From the NCBI GenBank assembly GCA_029718625.1, contig CM056389.1, forward strand, positions 23,841,381-23,905,380: 64,000 bases of DNA, read 5' to 3'. Source of the DNA: Synaphobranchus kaupii. Its lineage: Eukaryota; Chordata; Actinopteri; Anguilliformes; Synaphobranchidae. Below are positions 1-9,695 of the stretch, piece after piece (within the stretch, counting starts at the first letter, position 1; each line of letters begins with the position of its first letter). The translations under genes and the position numbers were made by a program. The notes beneath the pieces were generated by a model. It made no database searches, was not told the DNA's origin, and saw only the letters and a list, made by a program, of their open reading frames with translations.

Positions 1-1031
1 TACCTGTAAGTGCTGTTACAGTCAGAAGACGTTTGATCGAAGCTAAGCTATCAGCAACAAGCTGTTGAAAGCACCATTGTTGAAAAAACGGCATGCGCAG
101 AATCGGTTAAAATTTGCCAAAGAACACATCGATTGGCCCCAAGAGAAATGGCGTAACATTCTGTGGACTGATGAGAGTAAAATTGTTCTTTTCGGGTCTA
201 GTGGTCGTCGACAGTACGTCAGACGACCCTCGGGTACTGAATTCAAGCCACAGTACACTGTGAAGACAGTGAAGCATGGTGGCGCAAAAATCATGGTATG
301 GGGATGTTTTTCATACTACGGTGTTGGGCCTATTTATCGTATACCAGGGATCATGGATCAGTTTGAATACATCAAAATACTTGAAGAGATTATGTTGCCA
401 TATGACAAAAAGGAAATGCCCCTGAAATGGGTGTTTCAACAAGACAACGACCCCAAACACACGAGTAAGCGAGCAACATCTTGGTTCCAGACAAAAAGAA
501 TTGAGGTAATGGAGTGGCCAGCTCAATCCCCTGACCTCAACCCCATTGAAAACTTGTGGGGTGACATTAAAAATGCAGTTTCTGAAGCAAAACCCAAAAA
601 TTCACAGGAACTGTGGAATGTAGTTCGTTCATCCTGGGCTGAAATACCTGTTTCTAGGTGCCAGAAGTTGGTTGACTCGATGCAACGCAGATGCGCAGCA
701 GTTATCAAAAACAATGGTTATGCAACTAAATATTAATTCAGTAATTTAAAGTGAAGTTAAATCTTGAAAATTTTCTTCAGTTTATACAGTAAGTGTTTGA
801 ATTTGAAGAGAAAAATGTCAACACTGCTATTTTTTTGAACAGATTAATATTCCTTTTCTTTGCTTCCTGTAAAAGAATAACGCAGACTTGATAAAATTTG
901 TTAATGCTTTGATTTGGAATTGAATGTGTAATGTTTCCACTACATTTGAAATATGGAACTAAAAGCTATTAAAAAATATTTGCACTATTCACTTTTTTTA
1001 GCGCACTGCTATTTATTTGAACACAACTGTA
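1..1031 (+). mobile_element. Tc1-like transposon, left part outside window
   Basis: The window opens inside a Tc1/mariner element. A DD34E transposase occupies the first 736 bases. The right end is the sequence ACACAACTGTA at 1021-1031, the form of a Tc1 terminal inverted repeat next to a TA target. A 19-bp motif CACTGCTATTTTTTTGAAC at 822-840 recurs with one mismatch at 1004-1022. This gives the inner and outer direct repeats of an IR/DR type end, as in Sleeping Beauty-like elements. The left end lies outside the window. Confidence 0.85.
3..736 (+). pseudogene. Tc1-like transposase, 5' incomplete, frameshifted
   Basis: This is a cut-and-paste transposase that would act in the nucleus on the element's own ends. 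Only the last third of the DNA-binding region and the whole catalytic domain are in the window. Bases 3-62 read VSAVTVRRRLIEAKL in one frame and end in a stop. The frame then shifts by one base near 57-63 and stays open to 736. Counting from codon 65, the catalytic residues are D36 (WTDES), D127 (FQQDNDPKH) and E162 (LNPIENLW). There are 34 residues between the last two, the DD34E signature of Tc1. The C-terminus (RRCAAVIKNNG..TKY) is complete. The catalytic core looks intact, so the damage seen is one early frameshift; the N-terminal part cannot be judged. Confidence 0.85.
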
Positions 1032-1073
1032 GATCCTGTTATATGACATGGAAGCCAAACGAGTGGGGCAATG

Positions 1074-1459
1074 CCAGAGATGGGCAATGCCGAGTCGAGT
1101 CCCGAGTCCCGAGTCCCCAGTGTTTGAGTCCGAGTCCAAGTCCAAGTCTGAGTCACCAAAGAAGAGTCGAGTCCCCATTACCTGAGTCAGAGTTGAGTCC
1201 CCATTACCCTAGTCCGAGTCCGAATCATCAAGGTTGAGTCGAGTCCAATTCCAAGATGTGCTCCAGTGCTCCAGTGCTCCACTCTGGCACAGTCAAAGAG
1301 CTGACATACAAATAAAAAAGGTCTACATTAAACAAACACAGCTGTCACCATTTTATAGGGAGTTTATTTACTTTGTGACACAATAGTCAAACAAATCAAG
1401 TCCGAGTCATCAGTCCTCAAGTCGAGTCCGAGTCCTGGACTCGACTACTACAACACTGA
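1074..1459. repeat. GAGTC-rich degenerate repeat, possible hAT-like MITE
   Basis: Two blocks of degenerate GAGTCC or GAGTCG hexamers (about 1086-1250 and 1398-1450) flank a short AT-rich stretch. The left edge reads CAGAGATGGGC and the right edge reads ACAACACTG. The reverse complement of the right edge starts CAGTGTTG, so both outer ends begin with CAG, as hAT elements do. No clean 8-bp target duplication was found, so the family is unproven. Confidence 0.4.
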
Positions 1460-1698
1460 TGTCAAGTTCTTCCTAGTCGGGGTTGTTGATTTCCGACATG
1501 GAACTCCGAGTCGGAAGGGCGTTTTATTACATTATTTATTTCACTAGTCAGATATCGGGATTCCTAGTTGGAAATGAAAAAAGGAATGCAGCATTAATTC
1601 AGTTGCTGTGCTCATGGGCTGAACTAAAAACATCTGGCTCTTTGCGAAGGTTATGTCTTCGGGGGGACTCAGAGTTTTGAATTTAAGTTCAGCACACG

Positions 1699-1818
1699 AA
1701 AAAAGTTATGCACGTGTGTGGTTAAAGCTAGACTATTAATTCGGCTCACAACGCGCACTGAACCAAAAGCCATGTACCGAACGGTTCGGTACGAATACGT
1801 GTACCGTTACACCCCGAA
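1699..1818. repeat. Probable hAT end fragment (GTGTAACGGTACACG type)
   Basis: The sequence GAACGGTTCGGTACGAATAC followed by GTGTACCGTTACACCCC looks like the end of a widespread fish hAT family whose termini read GGGGTGTAACGGTACACG. It contains the palindrome CCGAACGGTTCGG. No opposite end or transposase is recognisable nearby. The family assignment is from memory. Confidence 0.35.
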
Positions 1819-2519
1819 TGTCCATTGTGGACTATAACCTACATTGCCTAAGATAGATGGATAGCTATACATATCTAATAAAGCAGTATTTACATATAGC
1901 TAGCATAGACAAGATGCATGCAAACTCATTAGCTAACATTAGCTATATCATAATGTCCCAGTGAACATTTTTGTGTGAAACGCCACCTCGCATCTAGGTG
2001 AAAAACCGGCTAAATTTGGTTGAAAAGTTAATTTAAAATTTTTTTTTACCAGCTAGGATGTAGCCTATATCCGGGTAAAACCTGGACTAAATTGACACGT
2101 TTATTTCAAATTCTGACGTGGTGTTCGTCAATTCGATGAGGCGTTGAATTGTGAACACGGCGTAAACGTCTGGATTCCGGTTTTTGGGGTAACTGGGCTT
2201 ACATGAATCTTGAAACACCACCGCATAGAGTAACCTAAATCTATGGAGATAATGCATTACTACATATTGATAAATGTGTTTATGAATTAATTACTTGTCT
2301 AACCACAAAAGATTAGTCACTTGACATGATTGAGACTGATTCTGTCTCTGACTCCACTATTCACACTCAGATGAAGTAACGTTATATACACAAAATGCAG
2401 ATGAAACGAGTCAATCTGGCAACCAGTTGACGGGCTTGTGCTTCGAACAGCAGCAGTTGTGTTGTTATGAAATGCAATCTCCTTAAGAGACACTAGAGGG
2501 GGTGAAATGCTGTATCTAC
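1819..2519. other. Intergenic, nothing recognised
   Basis: AT-rich sequence with GCTAGC and AACGTTAG words common in this genome. I see no open frame, RNA gene or repeat boundary here. Confidence 0.5.
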
Positions 2520-2523
2520 AGCC

Positions 2524-3374
2524 TTTAAAGTGTAAGCACCAGATAATTAAAAATGCTGGAAAATCAAAAAATGTGAAAGAAAAATTACTGGTATAAAATT
2601 ACGTAGTCAGAAAGTATATTAATGTGATATAAACATTGGATATCGGTGTTTAAGAAGTGTTTCCAGTACCTCTTTCGCCCCGCCTCCAACATTTTTCGTA
2701 TTTCATAAAAGAAAGCTGACGTCATACTTGGTACTATCAACGTTCTTCAGCTGCTTCCCAATGCAACATGCAAACTTAACAAACAGAAATCTAGAAGGAA
2801 AAAAAAAACTACACTGCACCCTGAAGGCATACTGTCGAAACATGTTGGTGACTTAAAAATAAAAACTTTCTAGTTGCATGGAGAGAAGTGTGCAATTTTC
2901 TTTATTAGACTACGCACAGGCCAGTGATATGATGCAGCTATCCTGTAGAGACTTCCCCGTCTTGCGTACATGTGCAGCAGTGTTTACATCGGAAACAACA
3001 GCAACCGAAAGCATCACGTCTAAATACTAACTAACCCTACCAATTGCACAGAGACAGTTTTCACAGCTAGCTAACGTTAGACTAACGTCGTTGTCTGTTG
3101 GGAGGATTTTCTGCATCCTGGTGTGGTGCTTCATCAGGTTCAAAGCAAAACGGCTAAATAAACATATCTTTTTCCATCTTTTTCCCTCCTCAAAATATTC
3201 AAATTCCTCTTCATCCAAAGAACTGTCGGATTTGTGAGTGTCTGCCATTATGATTTGTGAGTGTCTGTATACCGATAGGCTCTAACCAGCTCACCCCCCC
3301 CCCCCCAAGTTAGACACCCAGTCCCAGCCAAGTTCTGCATAAGTGCATACCGGGACAAATCTACCACCGATATA
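2524..3374. repeat. Dispersed repeat, copy 1 (left end plus core)
   Basis: Bases 3031-3374 are about 90% identical by eye to 7161-7471, including the start of a 73-codon minus-strand frame beginning MADTHKSDSSLDEEE. The left end at 2524-2547 (TTTAAAGTGTAAGCACCAGA) reappears inverted at 7774-7798. The simplest reading is one transposon family: copy 1 keeps the left terminus and core, copy 2 the core and right terminus. The short acidic peptide matches no family I know. A run of C at 3294-3306 lies inside the core. Confidence 0.5.
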
Positions 3375-3679
3375 TTAATTCAATTTCTACTATTTGTAAA
3401 CGGTCGGTCGTCAGCGCTTACTGAATCTTTCCCAGATTGCTTTTTAAGTACCCAAAAGTGTGTTTCAGAAAAGAGTTTTAGGGTGTTTAAAAATTGTTTT
3501 TCTCTGCCTCTGCTCTAACACATAGGTTACATGCACAGAGTAGGCCTGCAGGTGCTCTTTTTTTGTCAATAACATTGTGTCTACACAGAAAAATGTTCAG
3601 TGTTAATTCAGCAGCAATAGAGCATATTTTACCCTTCTTGGACATGCACATTCTGGTAGAGCCATTCAGTGTTATACTG
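3375..3679. other. Gap with no recognised gene
   Basis: No coding potential recognised. The right part (about 3530-3720) contains pieces that recur inverted in the unit D sequence near 37400-37640, such as AGAAGAGTCTTGTTCTGTTC, so it merges into OR unit A. Confidence 0.4.
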
Positions 3680-4477
3680 TGATACTACCAGGGCCCAGTT
3701 CTGACAGTACTGCTCAAGAAGAGTCTTGTTCTGTTCTAAGACATTTCAAGAGAGGGCCATTCAGTAATGGTAAGTAATAAGTGATGCTTTTGTTTCTTCA
3801 GTAGGCAATGGAGTAGTATGGATCATTGTGAAGCTGGTTTGATTATTTGTTTTTTAAAAGAAAGGGCAGAAAAATGCATGGTGTAACAGTTTTAATAAAG
3901 CAATTGAGTAACATTATACTAGATTTCATCAGAGGTATGTGTTTTTGTTGTATTTTATAAAATAAAGCATACAGTAGAGTCAAACAAATGCAAACTTCAG
4001 TGTTAAAAGTCACTGGTCAACCAAACAGGGTATGGACCCATTTTCAAGCTCTTTATTATACAATACATGGATTGTCTTTTTTGTGATCACTGATTGTGAA
4101 TTAAATGAAATCACACTTCCCATTGACAAAAACAGAACAGACACTTCTCTTTCTATAACTCCATATTGGGTACATCTAAAAGTTGAGCTAGTTGTGTCAG
4201 TTCTTCTGGCATATAAAAATACATATAATTTTCTGAGATCCAGCTTGTGGTTTGATTATCTGTTATGTATTTCTACTTGTATTCATAGCCTCAACATAAG
4301 AGTGTGCTAAAAAAATTGGTGCATCTTAATTTCAAAGATTTATCAAACATTTCAGAGTTCAGTGCCACACCATTCCCAAATTTTTTATATCTCTGAGATC
4401 TGAGGTTCTGTACATATTATGTCTTTAGGTGTAGCCACTAAACTGCACCAGAGTTAGCTCAGAGGCTACTTTTCTGA
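3680..4477 (-). repeat. OR unit A, region downstream of the receptor
   Basis: On the minus strand this follows the OR stop codon. It matches unit B 14248-15120 and unit D 36258-36870, with indels; shared words include the complement of CCTACTTTTAGATG and of CATTACTGAATGGCCCTC. It marks a segmental duplication larger than the OR coding exon. No coding capacity is evident; open frames here are not conserved between copies. Confidence 0.7.
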
Positions 4478-5408
4478 TTACTGCAGCTGGGTTACTTTTG
4501 AATGAAGAATCTGCACAATTTTGGTCTTTAGTTCCTTGGTCTGCAGGGCGTATATGATGGGGTTCATGATGGCGGGAATGGTGTGAAAGAACATGGCCGC
4601 CACTCTACGATACCTTGAGGATCTGGACACGATCTGAAATTACGATGAAGAAGCCAGACCAGAGCATGACCATGTAGAGTAGCAGGTGGGTGGAGCAGGT
4701 CTGCACGGCCTTTCTGTTCAACTCCTTGTTCTTTCGGGAGACACAGCTGGCCAGGATCCTGAAATACGTGAAGGCCACGCTGCCGATAGACAAGCCCAAA
4801 ATGACCACGCTGTAGGTCAGTCCATAGATGTTGTTGATAGTCACATCCTGGCAGGAGAGTTTGTACAGGGACGGGTTGTTGCAGGCTTGTGCAATGACAG
4901 AACGACAGCGCGTTAGCCGTACGGTAAGGCCCAACAGGATGGTCACCAGCATTATCGATGTGCTCCAGGCAGATACAGTCAGCTTAGCCACCATGGTGGG
5001 GGTCATGATGGAGGTGTACCTGAGAGGGTGGCATATGGCCACGTACCTGTCGAAAGCCATGATCATCATCACCGTGTGGCAGGACGTGGCATATGTGTGG
5101 GTGAAGAAGGCTTGGGAGACGCAGCCGGGGTAGGTGATGGACTTGACAGTGGAGACCACATCCACCATCAGCCGGGGGATGGACAACGTGTTCCCCAGGA
5201 CGTCGTTGAAGGACAGGCTGAAGAACAGCAGGTACATTGGCTGCTGCAGGCTCCTGTCCATCATAATAAGCAGCATGACCCCTATGTTGGTGATCAGGAT
5301 GATCAGGTAGGTGACCAATAGCAGGGCAAACACTGGGTAAATGAAACGATGGGGGACGTTGGTGCCCTCGATCAGCAGGATGGGACTGTTGTAGGTCAGG
5401 TTATTCAT
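4478..5408 (-). pseudogene. Teleost type-1 odorant receptor, frameshifted in TM7 (copy A)
   Basis: This is a seven-helix G-protein coupled receptor of the olfactory family, expected in the cilia of olfactory neurons. From ATG at 5408 it has an N-glycosylation sequon at N3 (NLT), TM1 with N41, PMYLLFFSLSFND at 57-69, the TM3 end MAFDRYVAICHPLRY (DRY at 120-122), C96 for the TM3-loop disulfide, and the TM6 entry RKAVQTCSTHLL (232-243). Compared with copy E, two bases are missing near 4608. The frame runs off after QIL and stops at 4605, before the seventh helix. The rest (MNPIIYALQTKEL) continues in the shifted frame to TAA at 4478-4480. The 931-bp length equals an intact 933 minus 2. Upstream is an acceptor at 5437-5438. 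Confidence 0.9.
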
Positions 5409-5438
5409 ACCGGTTTTCCTGGGAAATTCTGTCAGACT
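5409..5438 (-). promoter_or_regulatory. Splice acceptor and 5' UTR of OR copy A
   Basis: On the minus strand a pyrimidine tract TTTTCTCTTTCCCAG ends at 5437, followed by 28 bases of leader and then ATG. The same acceptor precedes copies B (13298-13299) and E (51979-51980), and remains in unit C (21266-21267) where the OR is gone. Conservation across copies supports a spliced leader. Confidence 0.65.
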
Positions 5439-6224
5439 GGGAAAGAGAAAAATGTAAGTATAAATATAAAGATATTTCAGTTATTACTGCTTTAGAATAC
5501 ATCATTTCATTCCCATATTTTAGAATACATTATGTAATGTCATCTAGCATTAAAATCTATGTATGCATCCTACTATATTTTAAATACTTCTGCCTTTGCT
5601 CTGACAATGACAGTGGAAAGCTACAAAATAATCTTTTTATTAAATGATGATGAAAATCGCCCATTATTAAATGGGGTAAAGCAACCCAGATTTAAAATAA
5701 TGTATATAAGTGAAATAAAATGAATTCTGGAAAAAACATGGATGGAGTATTTTAAAAATTCATACAAATAAACAAAATACATATTCGCCATAAAACACTG
5801 CAATATGTTCTGGCAAATCCATTGAGTCTAGCACATTGTGCATACTGTGTGCAATTAGCTAGGCTTAGCCTTTCACATTTTCTGCATTGTTTAAGTTCAG
5901 AAAGTAATTGGGTGATGCCCATTTATTAAACCTTCCAAAGTGAACACGATGGCCTGCTTCAAAAGTACATACGAGGAATTTTCCATCTCTGCCATCAGCT
6001 GCTGAAACCAGATCCTGAAAACTGGGAGAAATTCACGTGTGTGATCAGAGAAATCCCATTATGCAATAACATAACATCCTTAGTTATCAGGACTTCTAGA
6101 ATGGTCTGCATTGTTACCACTGAGTAACACACAGTATAGTCCAGTAGCGGCTCTCGACTCCGAACAAAGTAACTGAAACATATTCTTTACCTGTATGCTG
6201 AATGGTGTAAAGGCGAGGTCATAC

Positions 6225-6420
6225 CTGTCTCAGGTTTAAGGCTGGCAGTCCTATGTTCCTAGAGAGCTTTCAGGCTTTATCTTACCCTCCCCTCTCTGTC
6301 CTGTCACTCATTTTGGAGGCAGGAGAGGACCGCCCCCAGACTCAGTGGTGATGTAATGCGCTGAAAGACGGGTGGCAGATGCTGCTGCTGTTGACATGTT
6401 ACTGCAGTGTTACATGCAGC
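6225..6420 (-). other. Putative noncoding leader exon of OR copy A
   Basis: On the minus strand the sequence CCTTAAACCTGAGACAG|GTATGACC gives a strong splice donor (exon end at 6225). It is conserved at 19658 and 36234 (plus) and 52751 (minus). OR genes commonly have short noncoding upstream exons, which fits. The exon's 5' end is not determinable; the right boundary is a guess that includes the conserved GC-rich block with TGAGTGACAG and CGCCCCCAGACTC. Confidence 0.5.
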
Positions 6421-7147
6421 CTAGGGAAATGGGCCCACAGGTGCAGCCTCCCTCCAAGATATATTATTTTAATAGTGTAGCATTTCTGTTCTTTTGTAAA
6501 AATATTATTTTAATATGAAGCACATACTGTCCTGGGTCCAATCAGCATTTGTCATGGATGTTCAATTTTTTTTTTTTTAATCTTGACATTTTGACATTTT
6601 TTCTTCCCTTCCCAAACACAGTACAGTACTGCTGCTTTTGACAAGTTGTTCTGCAGTGTTGTTTGCAGCGTAGGGAAAGACGCTCACAGGTGCAGCCTCT
6701 CTCTGAGATATATTATTACTGTAATACTGTAGCACTGTTCTTTTATGTAAATATTATTTTAATATAAAACACATAATGGCCTGGGTCCAATCAACATTTG
6801 TCATGAATGTTCACTTTTTTTCTTCAAAACACAGTACAGTGATTATTTCCGGAACCCTCAGAAATTTGTTTTGCATTACTGCTCATTCTAACAGGGTAAA
6901 ACAACATTATTCCCTGCAAAGATAATGTCCAATAACCTGAACTATCCCTCAATGTAAAAGAGTGAAATAAATATATTTTGTAATGTATTTTATACAGTTC
7001 AGAAACTGAATACATACACAGGTTTAGAATCCTTAGATTTACTCTGAAACTTATTCTGTAGCAGTATATTTCAAGAAATATTTTCTATTTAATTGATCCT
7101 GTCAACATCTTTCCTGGTGTCATACAAGACAGTGCACAACTAAGATT
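6410..7147. repeat. OR-unit upstream block (copy of 17409-18113)
   Basis: TTACATGCAGCCTAGGGAAA through GTGCACAACTAAGAT is repeated in the same orientation at 17409-18113. Its left part also recurs in unit E (52930-53173) and, inverted, in units C and D (19395-19500 and 35940-36060). Two internal sub-repeats, each with CCTAGGGAAA or CGTAGGGAAA followed by GGTGCAGCC, lie about 250 bp apart (6420 and 6670). Confidence 0.7.
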
Positions 7148-7160
7148 TGTAATAAAAAAA

Positions 7161-7798
7161 CTAACTTTACCAATTGCACAGAGACAGTTTTCACAGCTAG
7201 CTAATGTTAGACTAACGTCGTTGTCTGTTGGAGGATTTTCTGCATCCTGGCGTGGTGCTGCATCATGTTCAAAGCGAAACGGCTAAATAAACATATCTTT
7301 TTCCATTGGTCCCTCCTCAAAATATTCCTCTTTATCCAAAGAACTGTCAGATTTGTGAGTGTCTGTATACCGATAGGCGCTAACCAGCTCCCCTCCCCCC
7401 CAAGTTGGACACCCAGTCCCAGCCAAGTTCTGCATAAGTGCATACCGGGATAAATCTACCACCGATATACATGAAATTTCACATATAAAAGTAGAAAGGG
7501 TTCCACGACATTGCAAATATAGCAAATTTAAAATGATAGGCATTTACAATTTACATTTACAGACCTATATTGTACACAGTACAGTAAGTACTAGAGGCAA
7601 ATATTTACACTTCCTCCACGTGTGACGTCATACATCGATGATTCTATTGTCAGCAGTTTTTTCAACGGTTATGGCAAACGTTGCTAATTTTATGTAATTT
7701 CCATATAGTTATATAAAAAATTAATTGATATTGTTGTCTAGATAATGGTCTAGTTTGTAAATATAAAAGTTGTCCATTATCTGGTGCTTACTCTTTAA
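7161..7798. repeat. Dispersed repeat, copy 2 (core plus right end)
   Basis: The core 7161-7471 matches 3031-3374. The right terminus TTATCTGGTGCTTACTCTTTA at 7775-7795 is the inverse of 2524-2547. Between them is AT-rich sequence with a TGACGTCA site (7622-7629). The MADTHKSD-like frame is shifted relative to copy 1, so it is not under visible protein constraint. Confidence 0.5.
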
Positions 7799-8308
7799 GA
7801 TACTTAAAGCTACCAACTTAGGATACGAGGTTTAGAAGTAGTAATTTGAGGTACTTCAGCAAGCAACTGCTGAATCCCTGCGTGGAGGAGAGCAGTTTGT
7901 TTTCTCTCTTCTCTTCTATCATTTACCTTGAATGGTTTGTTGATTCAAATTGACTTTAATAAACTGCTGCGCTTAAGCCCTTTTTTGTTTCCCTTTTAGC
8001 TTAGTGTTTATTGCAAGTTTAACAGTCCACGACACGTCAGGGGCCCACATTCTCCAGCATATGTGACAGGACCAGGGGCAAGGCACAGGGTGCCCAACTT
8101 TGTGCAGTAAATTGCCAACAGGAAACCCCAAAAAACTAAACTAAACAAAGCAAAACAAAAGAAATTAAACCCTAGCTCCACAGGTGTCAAGTTCTTCCTA
8201 GTCGGGGTCATCTGAAATGAGCTGATTCCCTTCAGGTGTGCTGAACCTATTGATTCGTCTCAGTATTTAATTTAATAGTTAAAAGATTTTGTTACCTCTT
8301 TTTATGTA
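7799..8308. other. Gap, possible degraded LTR-like tract
   Basis: A pyrimidine-rich stretch, AATAAACTGC at 7957-7966 and CAGGGGCCCAC at about 8038-8048 resemble an LTR end followed by a primer-binding region, but no second LTR or proteins are seen. Bases 8186-8207 are identical to 1461-1482 (GTCAAGTTCTTCCTAGTCGG and two more G). Confidence 0.25.
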
Positions 8309-8640
8309 CAACCCCAATTCCAAAAAAGTTGGGACAGAATGTAAAATGCACATAAAAGCAGAAAGCACTGATTTGTAATGAATTTTTTACATATATTTAA
8401 TTGAAAACAGTACAAACAAAATATATTTAATGTTTTATCTTATCAACATTATTGATTTTTGTAAATAAATGCTAATTCTGAATTTGATGCCTGCAACACT
8501 TTCCAAAAAAGTTGGGACAGGGGCAAACAAAAAGACTGGGAAGCTCAAAACACCTGTTTGGCATTCCACAGGTAAACAGGTGATGCTTTCATGACTGGGT
8601 ATAAAAGGATATCAAAAGACTTAGCAAATTAAAATTCTGG
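8309..8640. mobile_element. Tc1/mariner-type end with paired direct repeats
   Basis: ACAACCCCAATTCCAAAAAA starts a terminal repeat at 8309. TTCCAAAAAAGTTGGGACAG occurs exactly at 8318-8337 and 8501-8520, 183 bp apart, the spacing of an IR/DR end. The element is cut off after about 8640, with no transposase. A fragment of the same family (CTAAATTTGATGCCTGCAAC and flanks) is at 44033-44090. The stretch CCACAGGTAAACAGGTGATG near 8568 also occurs in the foldback at 61532-62672. Confidence 0.65.
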
Positions 8641-8716
8641 GATTGCAATTGTGGTCGGAATGAAAGCCAGCATACTCAGTGGTCCCTCAGGACTGAGTTT
8701 GGGAACCGCTGCATTG
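8620..8716 (-). repeat. Short dispersed repeat (GGTTCCCAAACTCAG type)
   Basis: On the minus strand it reads GCGGTTCCCAAACTCAGTCC then a tract ending in CCACAATTGCAATCCC. The same sequence with mismatches occurs on the plus strand at 63349-63430 (GTGGTTCCCAAACTCGGTCC). Family unknown to me; possibly a SINE or MITE fragment. Confidence 0.5.
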
Positions 8717-8734
8717 GAAACACTACCTTGTTAA

Positions 8735-9695
8735 AGTGATGGTCAAGGGATTCTAAAAACTTCAAATAACCACAACATATCACAGAGGGATGTATCCACT
8801 ACACACCCACAAAATATATTTTCAAGAAAATGTGAATATACATCTCAGTCAGCTAATAAACTCAGCCTTGAAAGGACTCAGGATTTGTAGGGGTGTGGTC
8901 TAAATCCACGGCCTCAACCCGAGTGCCATCGCCGTCATCCAGCCCTACATGTTTGAACCACAGAACTGTTGTTATACAGTTCTGTGGTTTGAACCTGGCG
9001 AGGAAGTAATGCAATAAATTCTAAGTAAAATACAGTGCGGCTGCTATCAAGAGATAAATAAATATCACACACAAGCTCACAATCAAAGTTAAGTTAACTT
9101 AAACGCTAAGCAGAGTATTGCAACCGTTTGATCTAACGTTAGTCTATTTAAAGCAAGCTAAATTGCAAGGCGACGTTTCACCAAATGCATGTTCCACACA
9201 AATCATTAAATAATGGTAGGTTTTATCGAGTATTTAAAATTTATTTAAAGGCCCATTCATTCATTTCGGTTGCTAATCGAACGAAAATTACGTGCATGGC
9301 AACTACGTACTTTGGTGGATAATGGTTCTCGTTGTATATTTGTTACTGTAACCAGCCACTGAACAATATGACAAAACCAAGGCATTGTTTATTTGGCAAA
9401 ATCTTAACTATCTATTCTTTTCGATATATTATCTGACGAATGAGCAGTGCACCAAGTAAAATGCGTGAGTGATTAGCTTGTTTCCATGCTGAGCTGTGCA
9501 AGAAGCAAGCTAATATTACTAGCTAGCACCACGGACGGATGGATAAAAAGGTGAAAGATTGGGAGAGGGATAAAGGAGATCAGACGTCAGACAGGATTTC
9601 TTTGTGGGACAGGACAGTTTTATTCGCCTCAAACTAAGGGAGGAGTTATGTAATGAGACCAAAATATGTATTGGTTGGGGGTTCATGTCTACGTT
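8735..9695. mobile_element. TTAA-flanked DNA element, copy 1, right end lost
   Basis: TTAA at 8731-8734 is followed by AGTGATGGTCAAGGGATTC. The same element recurs at 22910-30135, where TTAA flanks both ends. TTAA duplications are typical of piggyBac and Kolobok elements; the terminus lacks piggyBac's CCC, so Kolobok-like is the better guess. It has no transposase frame. At 8951-8994 is a perfect 19-bp hairpin (GTTTGAACCACAGAACTGT) with a 6-base loop. Homology ends at about 9696, where gypsy sequence starts. Confidence 0.65.

Noticed and set aside
4686..5321. Plus-strand frames over OR copy A
   Set aside because: Shadows of the receptor on the opposite strand; the same occurs over copies B and E.
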